Assembly: GCA_021324155.1 (NCBI GenBank)
Contig: JAJPJQ010000042.1
Location: forward strand, 124,001-188,000
Reading direction: 5' to 3'
From: Pseudomonadota bacterium
GTDB lineage: Bacteria > Desulfobacterota > Binatia > UBA9968
DNA length: 64,000 nucleotides
The position numbers and the translations under genes were made by a program. The notes beneath the pieces were generated by a model that was not told the DNA's origin, ran no database searches, and worked only from the letters and a program-made list of their open reading frames with translations. Shown piece by piece: positions 9,165 through 16,794 of this stretch (positions are counted from its first letter, which is position 1; every line of letters starts with the position of its first letter).

Positions 9165-9920
9165 ATGTCCACGTCCTTTCGCGTCGCGACGCTCAACCTG
9201 GAGCAAGACCATAAATGCTGGGATTTGCGCCGCGACCTGATCGTCGCTCAGACGGCCGAAGTCAAACCCGATTTCTTCGCGCTGAATGAGATCCATGTAC
9301 CTAGCCAAACCGGCCGCTGGCTCAGGCGCGCGCTCGCCGAGCTCAATGGACAGCGATTCAGCCTCGTGCAGCAACCGAAAGCTGGCGAAGACGGCAGAGA
9401 GCAGGCGGAAGGTCTGCTGACCCGCCATTCGATTATCGAGGTCGACAGTTTGGATTACCGCTCGCACGATTGTGTCGCGCTCGTCGCCCGCTTCGAGATC
9501 GGCGGGCGGCTCCTCGATATCTACGTCACTCATCTGATCGCAGCGCGCGTGGACGAGTCCGCGCGCGAATTTCAAGCCGAACAGCTTATCGCCTGGACCA
9601 AAACGCGGACCGACGCCGATTTTTCCATCGTCTGCGGCGACTTCAACGCGCTGCCCGACGCGCCATCGATCCGCCTGATGCGGTCGGCCTTTCGCCCGAC
9701 GCAGAGCGAGCCGACGGCGTTCACGCCCTTGCAGGAGCCCGGCGCCAAGCCCACCCATTCGGAATGGCCGCGCTTCGACCGCTGCATCGATTACATCTGG
9801 CTGAACGAAGGTATCGGCGTAAAGGCATCGGGCCTTTGCTTCGACAAGCCGGCAGCCAATAATCCTCTACTATGGCCGTCCGACCACGTCGGCGTCTGGG
9901 CGGATCTAGAGCTGAATTAG
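9165..9920 (+). CDS. Endonuclease/exonuclease/phosphatase (EEP) family protein
   Basis: 251 residues of the DNase I-like EEP fold, which hydrolyses phosphodiester or phosphate esters with a divalent metal. Visible motifs: RVATLNLEQD at the N-terminus, FFALNEIH (metal-binding Glu), VTHLI, the central VCGDFNALPDAPSIRLM (Asp-x-Asn), and the C-terminal CIDYIWLN ... WPSDHVGVWADLEL (Asp-His pair). No signal peptide. It begins 5 bases after gltX. The substrate cannot be told from sequence; sphingomyelinase-like, nuclease or inositol-phosphatase activities all occur in the family. Confidence 0.85.
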   Translation: MSTSFRVATLNLEQDHKCWDLRRDLIVAQTAEVKPDFFALNEIHVPSQTGRWLRRALAELNGQRFSLVQQPKAGEDGREQAEGLLTRHSIIEVDSLDYRSHDCVALVARFEIGGRLLDIYVTHLIAARVDESAREFQAEQLIAWTKTRTDADFSIVCGDFNALPDAPSIRLMRSAFRPTQSEPTAFTPLQEPGAKPTHSEWPRFDRCIDYIWLNEGIGVKASGLCFDKPAANNPLLWPSDHVGVWADLELN

Positions 9921-9960
9921 AGCAATCGGTTCTTAGACTATTTGGAATGTTGCGAAAACT

Positions 9961-10035
9961 TGGTGGACCCAACGGGAATCGAACCCGTGTTACCGACGTG
10001 AGAGGCCGGTGTCCTAACCGCTAGACGATGGGTCC
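9961..10035 (-). tRNA. tRNA-Glu (anticodon CTC)
   Basis: The reverse complement folds as a complete tRNA: acceptor GGACCCA pairs fully with TGGGTCC, the T-arm has GGTTCGATTCC, and the anticodon loop reads CTCTCAC, giving anticodon CTC for GAG. The 3' CCA is encoded (9961-9963). It follows tRNA-Gln by one base on the same strand, so both probably come from one precursor transcript. Confidence 0.95.
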
Positions 10036-10036
10036 A

Positions 10037-10112
10037 TGGCTGAGGAGGTAGGACTCGAACCTACAATCGCCTGATCCAGAGTCAGGTGGCTTACCAATTA
10101 GCCGACTCCTCA
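10037..10112 (-). tRNA. tRNA-Gln (anticodon CTG)
   Basis: The reverse complement has acceptor TGAGGAG pairing with CTCCTCA, anticodon stem CCTGA/TCAGG with loop CTCTGGA (anticodon CTG, codon CAG), T-loop GGTTCGAGTCC, discriminator G and an encoded CCA (10037-10039). It is one base upstream of tRNA-Glu(CTC) in transcription order, and near both cognate synthetase genes. Confidence 0.95.
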
Positions 10113-10187
10113 ATTCGAAAGAAATAAATTAGAAGAATCGCCTTGGAGAGTCAAGGCGAGCGCCGAAACGTGAGCAATGCAACCGGA

Positions 10188-10397
10188 TCAAGCCTTACGG
10201 CCGTGTTTTAAAAGGTTCACAACCCGGTGCGCTTTCCGGGCGGGCACTCTGGGGAGATTCTTAGAGCCGCACTTGGGGCATTGACTTGCATCGCTCGCCG
10301 CGGCGATCGCCATTGCGGGAATCCCCTTTAAAGTGAAGAGCGATCCGCACTTGTAGCAGTGCAGCGTGACGATCCATGTTGAGTTGACCGATGGCAT
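10188..10397 (-). CDS. Small zinc-ribbon protein
   Basis: A 69-residue protein with two knuckles, CYKCG near residue 14 and CPKCG near residue 40, which together would bind one zinc. The first sits after a short strand (STWIVTLHCYKCG), as in FmdB/regulatory zinc ribbons; the tail is basic (PARKAHRVVNLLKHGRKA), which would suit nucleic-acid binding. It is transcribed toward the two tRNA genes. Function unknown. The paired CxxC motifs with even spacing make it a believable gene despite its size. Confidence 0.65.
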   Translation of the reverse strand: MPSVNSTWIVTLHCYKCGSLFTLKGIPAMAIAAASDASQCPKCGSKNLPRVPARKAHRVVNLLKHGRKA

Positions 10398-10470
10398 TGG
10401 ACCGGCAACTCATCCCATAAAGGCAGTTATCTCGTCAAGAAAATTCTCTTGAAGCAACCCCGTTTTAACC

Positions 10471-10537
10471 CGCTACACCCCACCGCCAGATGGGCGCGAT
10501 GGGACATCGGGAACGGCTCGCCGCCGCATTGCACGCT
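10471..10537 (-). pseudogene. Relic of an amidohydrolase 3' end (partial duplicate of 12333-12396)
   Basis: About 60 bases here match, at roughly 80 percent by eye, the last 20 codons of the amidohydrolase gene, in the same orientation. In frame the relic reads QCGGEPFPMSHRAHLAVG, against QCEGEPFPTSHRAHLTVG in the intact gene. Only this C-terminal piece remains, and it abuts the end of the TetR gene. The stop codon of the intact gene is lost by a one-base shift. It implies a second, now deleted, amidohydrolase copy or an insertion-linked duplication. Confidence 0.65.
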
Positions 10538-10544
10538 TCCCAGC

Positions 10545-11177
10545 TCAAGACCGCGCACAAGACCGGACCGCCCTGATGCCTGCTTCCGCGAAGGTAATCA
10601 ATTGCAGCAAAACTTCTTCCGACTGCCAAGCCCTAGCGGTGGTGTATCGTGCGCGAATGTATTTCTGCCGCGTAAGAAACGTCACGATCAAACTGAGCAT
10701 GAATTCAAAGCGCCAGTGATACTCGGCCTTCGTCATGTCCGGCGCCAGCTTGCGAAATGCCTGGATGAATTCATTTCGGCAAGCGGAGTAATGTTTATCG
10801 ATCATCGAGTAAACCGGATCGGGTTCAGTTTGCCCGCGTCCGAGAAAGAGCGATAACGTCTCGCCGCGCTTTCCCATCCTGTGCACCATCTCAATAGGCG
10901 GTCCGTAAAAAGAACGGAGCACGTCAGCTAGGGTGACATTGGGATTTTTCATTGCGACGTTGAGTCGTTGCAGCTGAAGTGCAACCACCGGCTGTGCGAA
11001 CCGCTGAGTCACGGCATTGTACAGCTCTTCTTTAGTGCCGAAATGATAGTTGATGGCCGCGATGTTCACCCCGGCATCTTTCATGATGGCGCGCAGGGAA
11101 GTCGCTTCGTAGCCGTACCGCGCAAAGTGATGCTCGGCGACATCCAATATGGCGTTCCGAGTTTTTTGCGTTGCCAT
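10545..11177 (-). CDS. TetR/AcrR-family transcriptional regulator
   Basis: 210 residues. The N-terminal HTH is clear: TRNAILDVAEHHFARYGYEA then TSLRAIMKDAGVNIAAINYHFGTKEELYNAV (about residues 26-56). The C-terminal ligand domain resembles the CecR/YbiH type. It is divergent from the O-methyltransferase gene, 62 bases away, the usual arrangement for a TetR repressor controlling its neighbour; the sigma-70-like promoter at 11178-11206 begins one base before its own start codon on the opposite strand. The C-terminus runs directly into the amidohydrolase relic, so the last residues may be recruited sequence. Base composition looks more AT-rich than the neighbours, hinting at acquisition. Confidence 0.9.
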   Translation of the reverse strand: MATQKTRNAILDVAEHHFARYGYEATSLRAIMKDAGVNIAAINYHFGTKEELYNAVTQRFAQPVVALQLQRLNVAMKNPNVTLADVLRSFYGPPIEMVHRMGKRGETLSLFLGRGQTEPDPVYSMIDKHYSACRNEFIQAFRKLAPDMTKAEYHWRFEFMLSLIVTFLTRQKYIRARYTTARAWQSEEVLLQLITFAEAGIRAVRSCARS

Positions 11178-11206
11178 TTGACAATTATATCAGCACGGGT
11201 TAATTT
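11178..11206 (+). promoter_or_regulatory. Sigma-70-type promoter for the O-methyltransferase gene
   Basis: A perfect -35 TTGACA (11178-11183) is followed after exactly 17 bases by TAATTT (11201-11206), 33 bases before the GTG start at 11240. It lies wholly in the gap to the divergent TetR gene, where a TetR dimer would block it. Confidence 0.65.
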
Positions 11207-11239
11207 TTCAATCACCTGATAGAAAAAGGAGGAACGACC

Positions 11240-12301
11240 GTGAGCAAGACAATGATGACACTGGATGCAGGGCGCATCGTGAGCGAGGCCGAATCAGAAG
11301 TCGCGGCGCGATACAAACTTAACGACATTTTCTGTCAAGCGTGGCTCAGCCATGCTATTACCGCGGCGACGCGTCATGGCATCCCCGATATTGTCGGCAA
11401 CAAGCCCCTCAGCGCGGACGAGATCGCTCGCGCGAAAAATTTGGACGCCAGCGCCGTATACCGCGTGATGCGCGCCTTGGCTGCCAACGGCATTTTCACC
11501 GAAGTTGAAGGCCGTGTATTTCATCATTCCGAAGCGTCGAGATTGCTGCGCAGCGATCATCCAAATAGCTGGTCCGGCATGGCGAAGATGTGGAACCATC
11601 CATCTTGCTTGCAGAGCTGGATGCATTTTGCGGACTGTCTGACAGATGGACGAAGCGGCGTTGAACATGCGTTCGGTAAAACTTTATACGAGCATCTAGG
11701 CGAAGATCCTGCCGCCACGCAGGCCTTTAGCGATGCCATGATCAGCAACTCGCAGCATGTGTCGAAAGCACTCGCGCGGGAATTTCCTTTTGAAAACTAC
11801 AAAGCAGTAATTGATTTGGCCGGCGGGGTTGGGACTCTGATTGTTGCGATCTTAGCTGCCCAGCCTCATTTGCGGGGAGCGATTTACGAGATCGCCGATT
11901 TGCGCGATGCGGCGACTGAATACGTCCAAAAGGCCGGCCTAACTGATCGAGCCGAAATCGTCGTTGGAACTTTTATAGAGTCGGTTCCCGAAAACTATGA
12001 TCTCTACTTGGTCAAGAACTCGTTGTGGAATTGGGGCGACGATAACTGCTCGAAAATTTTGAGGAATGTACGCACAGCGATCGGCTCGAACATAGACGGT
12101 CGCTTTGTGATCATTGAATACGTCATTGATGACGAAAACGCCAGTTGGAATACGCTGTATGACTTGCAGATTCTCAATCTGCCGGGCGGACGCGCACGAA
12201 CGCTAAATGAATATTCCGGCTTGCTCCTTGATGCCGGCTTCGAAATCGAGCGAGTCCAACACGTTGAGGATCAGACGCTCGTTATCGCGAAGCCGATTTA
12301 G
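11240..12301 (+). CDS. SAM-dependent O-methyltransferase (AcmT/DnrK-like)
   Basis: 353 residues, starting at GTG 11240 after the strong Shine-Dalgarno AAAGGAGGA. Residues 25-110 form the winged-helix dimerisation domain of plant-type and polyketide O-methyltransferases; the C-terminal Rossmann domain has motif I VIDLAGGVGT (190-199). Where many family members have a catalytic His in LHDW, this protein reads SLWNWGDD (Trp263); DnrK and RdmB from anthracycline pathways also lack the His there, and the later segment DLQILNLPGGRART resembles theirs. It probably methylates, or performs a related SAM-supported change on, a small phenolic or polyketide-like compound. Likely repressed by the divergent TetR. 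No partner biosynthetic genes are beside it. Confidence 0.85.
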   Translation: MSKTMMTLDAGRIVSEAESEVAARYKLNDIFCQAWLSHAITAATRHGIPDIVGNKPLSADEIARAKNLDASAVYRVMRALAANGIFTEVEGRVFHHSEASRLLRSDHPNSWSGMAKMWNHPSCLQSWMHFADCLTDGRSGVEHAFGKTLYEHLGEDPAATQAFSDAMISNSQHVSKALAREFPFENYKAVIDLAGGVGTLIVAILAAQPHLRGAIYEIADLRDAATEYVQKAGLTDRAEIVVGTFIESVPENYDLYLVKNSLWNWGDDNCSKILRNVRTAIGSNIDGRFVIIEYVIDDENASWNTLYDLQILNLPGGRARTLNEYSGLLLDAGFEIERVQHVEDQTLVIAKPI

Positions 12302-12326
12302 GGCGTGAGGTGTTCGCCACCCGGTA

Positions 12327-13955
12327 TTATCCCCTAAACCCCACCGTCAGATGCGCGCGATGCGACGTCGGGAACGGCTCGCCCTCGCACTGGAGCGTGA
12401 CGATGTAGGTTCCTGCCGCGGGGATCGCCTCCGGCGGGATCGTCGCCTTGAGCTCGTTTTTCGAGACGAAGCTTGTCGGCACCGGCGTCCCGTTAAGCAT
12501 GACGCGGTGAAACGGCCACATGCCGCCCTCGCCGCACACGCGGAGCGTCGTCGGGCCGCTGCCCTCGATTAGAAAGAGCGGCGAGATTTCCAAATCGAGC
12601 GGCAGACTCTGATACGAGTAGAACGACGGAATCGGGTTCTTGTACTTGTGGAACGCGTGGTCGACGACCTTGCCGTCGATCACGACCAGCTTCACGTTTT
12701 GCGTCGCCCAGATGTCCTTCAGCGGGTCGCCTTCCACGGCGATCAGGTCGGCCACCTTCCCCGCCTCGACGCTGCCGTAATCTTTGTCCCTCTTGAATGT
12801 TTTCGCAACGTTCAGCGTCGCCGCCTGTATCGCCGTTATCGGCGGCACGCCCGCTTCCACGTCCATCGCGAGCGCCTGATGCATTAGTAATGCCGCCATG
12901 CCGCGCGGCGGGTCGGAGCCTTCCTTCAGAATGCCGCCGGCAGCAACGAAGCGGAGGATGTATTCATTCGCTTTGTCGTAGCCGCGTTTCGCCTGATCGC
13001 GCTGCTCGGGCGTGTAGCGCTTAAGCAATTTTTCATAGGCATTGTCGGTTACCGTCCGCACGGCGGCGGGAAGATCGGCGTCGCGGTTATTTAAGATTTC
13101 GTTCTCGCGCGCGCGAAAGCGCTCGGCGCTGGGCGAGAACGGCCGCAGCCATTTCGCGATCGTCGGTGTGAACGCGACTTGATTGTCGACCATCGCGCCG
13201 ATCACTTCGTCGTAGTTTTCCGTCTGGTAATAGGCGCCGGCGAGCTCTTGATCGATCACGCCGCCGAGGCGGTCCTCGGCGAGCTTGCGCCGCGCGGGCG
13301 CGTAGGGAATCGAGCTGTAGCCGACCGACCAGATGTGCTCGATCGCGTCGACGCCGGCCTTCGACGAGCCGACGGCGTCCCAGCTATGCGCGGCCACCGG
13401 CATGCCGAGTCGGTGCGCCTCGTCGCACGCGACCTTCAAGAGATCCATCGACAGAAACTCGTTGACCTTTAGAATCTCGCAGCCGAATTCTTTCTTGCGC
13501 TGGATCGCGCGGCGGACCTCGTCGGCGTTCGTTACGATGATGTTGTCGCGGAACGTTCGCGAGCCGAACGCGTCGTGGCCGGTGCCGACGCCGCCGATCG
13601 CGCGGCCGGTCATCCAGATGCGCGGGCCGCGGATCTTGCCCAGCGCGGTGCCCTCTTTCTGCGCGCGCGTCCACGGGCCGTCCTGGTACAGCTCGATCGA
13701 GGCGCACGTCGTAATGCCGAGATGGAGATATAACTCGCCGTGGAAGTCTTCGAGATGGCCGTGGCCGTCGATGAAGCCCGGCAGGATCGTCTTTCCTTTG
13801 GCGTCGATGACTTCGGCGCCGGCGGGAGCGGCGGAGCCGCTGCCGATCGAATGAAACCTTCCGTTGCGAATAACGATGACGGCGTCGTCGACCGGCGCGC
13901 GTCCCGTGCCATCGATCAACCTGCCGCCTTTGATGACGAGAGCATTGTCGGCCAT
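12327..13955 (-). CDS. Metal-dependent amidohydrolase
   Basis: 542 residues of the imidazolonepropionase/prolidase-like amidohydrolase group. ATG 13955 is chosen over an upstream in-frame ATG (14081): the protein then begins MADNALVIKGGRLIDGTG, the usual beta-sandwich start, with GAGGA just before it. Metal ligands are visible: HGH at 65-67 (LPGFIDGHGHLEDF), a candidate bridging Lys in CEILKVNEF, His in VAAHSWDAV and AIEHIW, and Asp in LKEGSDPP. The C-terminus carries an extra beta domain of about 90 residues (from PLDLEISPLFLIEG) with an Ig-like look, absent from typical members. Substrate unknown. Divergent from the binding-protein pair at 14042. Confidence 0.88.
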   Translation of the reverse strand: MADNALVIKGGRLIDGTGRAPVDDAVIVIRNGRFHSIGSGSAAPAGAEVIDAKGKTILPGFIDGHGHLEDFHGELYLHLGITTCASIELYQDGPWTRAQKEGTALGKIRGPRIWMTGRAIGGVGTGHDAFGSRTFRDNIIVTNADEVRRAIQRKKEFGCEILKVNEFLSMDLLKVACDEAHRLGMPVAAHSWDAVGSSKAGVDAIEHIWSVGYSSIPYAPARRKLAEDRLGGVIDQELAGAYYQTENYDEVIGAMVDNQVAFTPTIAKWLRPFSPSAERFRARENEILNNRDADLPAAVRTVTDNAYEKLLKRYTPEQRDQAKRGYDKANEYILRFVAAGGILKEGSDPPRGMAALLMHQALAMDVEAGVPPITAIQAATLNVAKTFKRDKDYGSVEAGKVADLIAVEGDPLKDIWATQNVKLVVIDGKVVDHAFHKYKNPIPSFYSYQSLPLDLEISPLFLIEGSGPTTLRVCGEGGMWPFHRVMLNGTPVPTSFVSKNELKATIPPEAIPAAGTYIVTLQCEGEPFPTSHRAHLTVGFRG

Positions 13956-14041
13956 GTTTATTCCTCGTGAGGTTTTCCCGCTTTGCCTCACCAAAGTCAA
14001 TGCGCTTGACGCTCGAATGAAAATTCGACTAGGCTTTCGTC

Positions 14042-15061
14042 GTGAGGTCGGTAGGAATTCTTTCGCTCGCGGTGCTCGCATTGCTGACCGGATTCAATTC
14101 TGCGCAGGCGCAGAGTTCCGACCTCGCCGCTCAGGCGAAAAAGGAAGGCGCGCTCTCCTGGTACACGACGCTTTCCGTGCCCGAGGCGAAGGAATTCGCC
14201 GCCGCGTTCGAAAAACAGTATCCGCCCATTCACATTGAGATCTTTCGCTCCGGCGCCGGCGCGATCGCCAATCGCATCGTCAGCGAGTACGCGGCGAAGA
14301 CCTATCGCTTCGACGTCGTCCAGGGCATTTCCAGCCGCGGCGTGATCCCGGCGTTTCGGCGCCGCGGCATCATCGCGGCGTATCCATCTCCGGAATACAA
14401 ATTCGTCGCCAACGACTTGAAAGACAAGGACGGCTACTGGAGCGCGATGTACGTGAACACGATCGTGCTCGCGTACAACACGCGGATGGTGAAGCCGGCC
14501 GAGGCGCCCAAGACCTATGACGACCTGCTCCAGCCGCGCTGGAAGGGAAAGAAGATTTCCAACGACACGGAGAACTTCGCGTGGTTCGACGGTCTAATCA
14601 AATATTGGGGGCGCGAGAAGGCCCTGGTGTATTTCCGCAAGCTCGCCGCGCAGGATCAGGTCTTCCAGCGCGGCAGCCGCGGGCGCATCCAGCTCGTGAT
14701 GGCGGGAGAGTTCCCGCTGACCATCGCCTACGGCCCGCACGTGCAAGGCTACACGAGCAAGGCCGCGCCGATCGATTGGGTCGCGCTCGAACCCGTCGTC
14801 TTCATTTTCGACAGTGTCAGCATGGCGGGAAAGCCGGCGCATCCGGCGGCGGCAAAACTGTTCATCGATTTTCTTTTCTCCAAAGCTTCGCAGACCAAGT
14901 TGCGGGAGATGAACCGCATCCCGTCGCGCGTCGACGTCGAGCCCGACCCGCCGCGGCTTTTCCGCGGCTTCGCGCGCGTCGGCCAGGACGTCGAGGACGA
15001 GAACCTGTCGCAGTCGATCGACCTCTATCGCGAGATCTTCGCTCTGCCGGCCGGAGGATGA
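14042..15061 (+). CDS. ABC transporter solute-binding protein, family 1 (Fe3+/polyamine type)
   Basis: 339 residues, GTG start, with a signal peptide ending AQA-QSS (about residue 23). The mature part has the type II periplasmic-binding features of iron/spermidine binders: EGALSWYTTL at the start, VVQGISSRGVIPAFRRRGI, the hinge WSAMYVNTIVLAYNTRMV and WKGKKISNDTENFAWFDG. The next gene starts inside its stop codon (ATGA overlap). No permease or ATPase gene is adjacent, so it is an orphan binding protein that must use a transporter encoded elsewhere or act as a sensor. Ligand unknown. Confidence 0.85.
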   Translation: MRSVGILSLAVLALLTGFNSAQAQSSDLAAQAKKEGALSWYTTLSVPEAKEFAAAFEKQYPPIHIEIFRSGAGAIANRIVSEYAAKTYRFDVVQGISSRGVIPAFRRRGIIAAYPSPEYKFVANDLKDKDGYWSAMYVNTIVLAYNTRMVKPAEAPKTYDDLLQPRWKGKKISNDTENFAWFDGLIKYWGREKALVYFRKLAAQDQVFQRGSRGRIQLVMAGEFPLTIAYGPHVQGYTSKAAPIDWVALEPVVFIFDSVSMAGKPAHPAAAKLFIDFLFSKASQTKLREMNRIPSRVDVEPDPPRLFRGFARVGQDVEDENLSQSIDLYREIFALPAGG

Positions 15062-16059
15062 GTGTGGCGCGCGCGTTTTACATCGCCGTCGCGTTGTGTT
15101 TTGCCGCGGCGTCCACATGCTACGCCGCATCGAGCATCGTCGTCGCCTACAGCTCGATCAATCCCAACTCGGCGTTTTTAGAAATCGCGCGGGTTCACGG
15201 ATTGTATCGCAAAAACGGCCTCGACGCTGAGGTCGTGCTCGTGCGCAGCAGCGCGACGGCGACCGCCGGTCTCGCCGCCGGCAACATCCATTTCGGCTAC
15301 ATCGGCGGCTCGGCGGTGATCAACGCGGCCGCCGAGGGCGTGGCGCTGAAGCTCGTCGCCTCCTACGACGCCGAGCTCAACTACGACATCGTCGCGCGGC
15401 CGGAGATCAAAAACGTCGAAGCGCTGAAGGGCAAGAAATTCGGCGTCGGCTCGCTCGGCGGAACCCCGTGGATGGCCGCCAAGCTCGCCTTCGAATACCT
15501 CGGCCTCGACGAGAGGCGCGACCGCATCCAGGTGATCGCGATGGCGAACCAGACGAGCCGCTTCAACGCCCTCGAGCAGGGGGCGGTCGATGCGGCGATC
15601 CTCCAGGGCAACTACAGCCGCGCGCTCCAGGCGAAAGGCTTCAGCGTGATCGTCGATCTCGCGCGCGCGAAGCTGCCGTTTCTCGGCGCCGGCGTGGTTG
15701 TATCGGCGCGATTTTTGCGCGAGAACCAACCGATGGTCGAGAGCCTGCTGAAGGCGCTGCTGGAATGCCAGAGCTTCATCAACGCGCCAGAGAACAAGCC
15801 GGCGGTCGTGAGACTGCTCGGATCGTATCTGAGGGAATCGAATCCGCCGGCGCTGGAAGAAGGTTATCAGGTCTTGAGCGGCAATCTGCGGCGCAAGCCG
15901 TTTCCATCGCTCGCGGGGCTCAACAACATCAAGCGTATTCTCGCGCAGTCCAGTGCAAAAATAGCCGCGGTGAAAACCGAAGAGGTTATCGACGACCGGC
16001 TGCTGCGCGGCTACGATCGCGCCGGCAGCTTAGATCGCGCGCTTGCGGGCGCATTATAA
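15058..16059 (+). CDS. ABC transporter solute-binding protein, NMT1/SsuA type
   Basis: 333 residues. The start is the ATG of the ATGA overlap with the previous stop codon (GGAGG just upstream); a longer open frame reaching further upstream is only the previous gene's shadow. Signal peptide AFYIAVALCFAAASTCYA. The mature protein opens IVVAYSSINPNSAFLEIARVHGLYRKNGLDAEVVLV, typical of NMT1/THI5-like binders for aromatic, sulfonate or pyrimidine compounds, followed by GLAAGNIHFGYIGGSAVINAA and the KKFGVGSLGG phosphate-type loop. Translationally coupled to the family 1 binder; a VOC gene follows at 12 bases. Orphan: no permease or ATPase beside it. Confidence 0.88.
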   Translation: MSVARAFYIAVALCFAAASTCYAASSIVVAYSSINPNSAFLEIARVHGLYRKNGLDAEVVLVRSSATATAGLAAGNIHFGYIGGSAVINAAAEGVALKLVASYDAELNYDIVARPEIKNVEALKGKKFGVGSLGGTPWMAAKLAFEYLGLDERRDRIQVIAMANQTSRFNALEQGAVDAAILQGNYSRALQAKGFSVIVDLARAKLPFLGAGVVVSARFLRENQPMVESLLKALLECQSFINAPENKPAVVRLLGSYLRESNPPALEEGYQVLSGNLRRKPFPSLAGLNNIKRILAQSSAKIAAVKTEEVIDDRLLRGYDRAGSLDRALAGAL

Positions 16060-16071
16060 TAAGGAGGAGAC

Positions 16072-16791
16072 GTGAAAGCGGCCAAACTCGTTCACATCGC
16101 CGTGCGCTCGGCGAACCCGCGCGCGCTCGCGGACTTCTACAAGCGCGCGTTCGGCCTGCGCGAGGTGCTCAGCAACCGCAAGGCGGTCGATCTATGGGAC
16201 GGCTATCTTTTTCTCGCGCTCAATCCGCCGACGGCGAATGGGCCGATGGGATTAAACCATTTTGGCTTTCTCGTCGACGACGTGGATGCACTGCGGCCGG
16301 TGCTGGAGCGCGCCGGCGCTTCCAAAGTCGACGCGCGGCCGGACGGCCGATCGTTCACCGACTGGCGCGTGCACGACCCGGAGGGCAACCCGATCGATCT
16401 CTCCGCGCGCGGCTACGACACGATCCCGGCGGAGCGGCTGGAGAAGCCGATCAATGATAGTGCGATGAACGAAGTGCGCCGCCTCGTCATCCGCACGGAG
16501 AATCCATCGCGGTTGGCGGAATTTTACACCGCGGTCTTCGGCCTCGCGGCGAAAGATTGTGCGCGCGGAGTCGTCCTGACCGACGGCGTCATGCAACTCG
16601 TGCTGCTCAACCGCGGCGGCGACATCGGATTGTACGGCTACGGTCTCGCCGCGCACGGCGACACCGCACAGCGATTAAAAGACCTCGACGGCGCCGTCGG
16701 GTGGGAGCCCGATTGGCTCGACCCGGGCAGGCGGCAGATGCTGCTGCGCGATCCGGAAAATAATCTTGTCGCGCTGTTCGGCGCGGAGTAA
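16072..16791 (+). CDS. Two-domain VOC (glyoxalase/extradiol-like) protein
   Basis: 239 residues starting at GTG 16072 after AAGGAGGA. Two tandem VOC modules: KLVHIAVRSANPRALADFYKRAFGLREVL (about 4-120) and VRRLVIRTENPSRLAEFYTAVFGLAA (about 136-239). VOC proteins use paired beta-alpha-beta3 units around a metal for glyoxalase, epimerase, extradiol dioxygenase or resistance chemistry. The first module ends with VHDPEGNPIDLS, where metal-binding Glu often sits; the second is less complete. It ends the binding-protein operon, so it probably acts on, or downstream of, the imported ligand. Confidence 0.85.
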   Translation: MKAAKLVHIAVRSANPRALADFYKRAFGLREVLSNRKAVDLWDGYLFLALNPPTANGPMGLNHFGFLVDDVDALRPVLERAGASKVDARPDGRSFTDWRVHDPEGNPIDLSARGYDTIPAERLEKPINDSAMNEVRRLVIRTENPSRLAEFYTAVFGLAAKDCARGVVLTDGVMQLVLLNRGGDIGLYGYGLAAHGDTAQRLKDLDGAVGWEPDWLDPGRRQMLLRDPENNLVALFGAE

Positions 16792-16794
16792 TTC

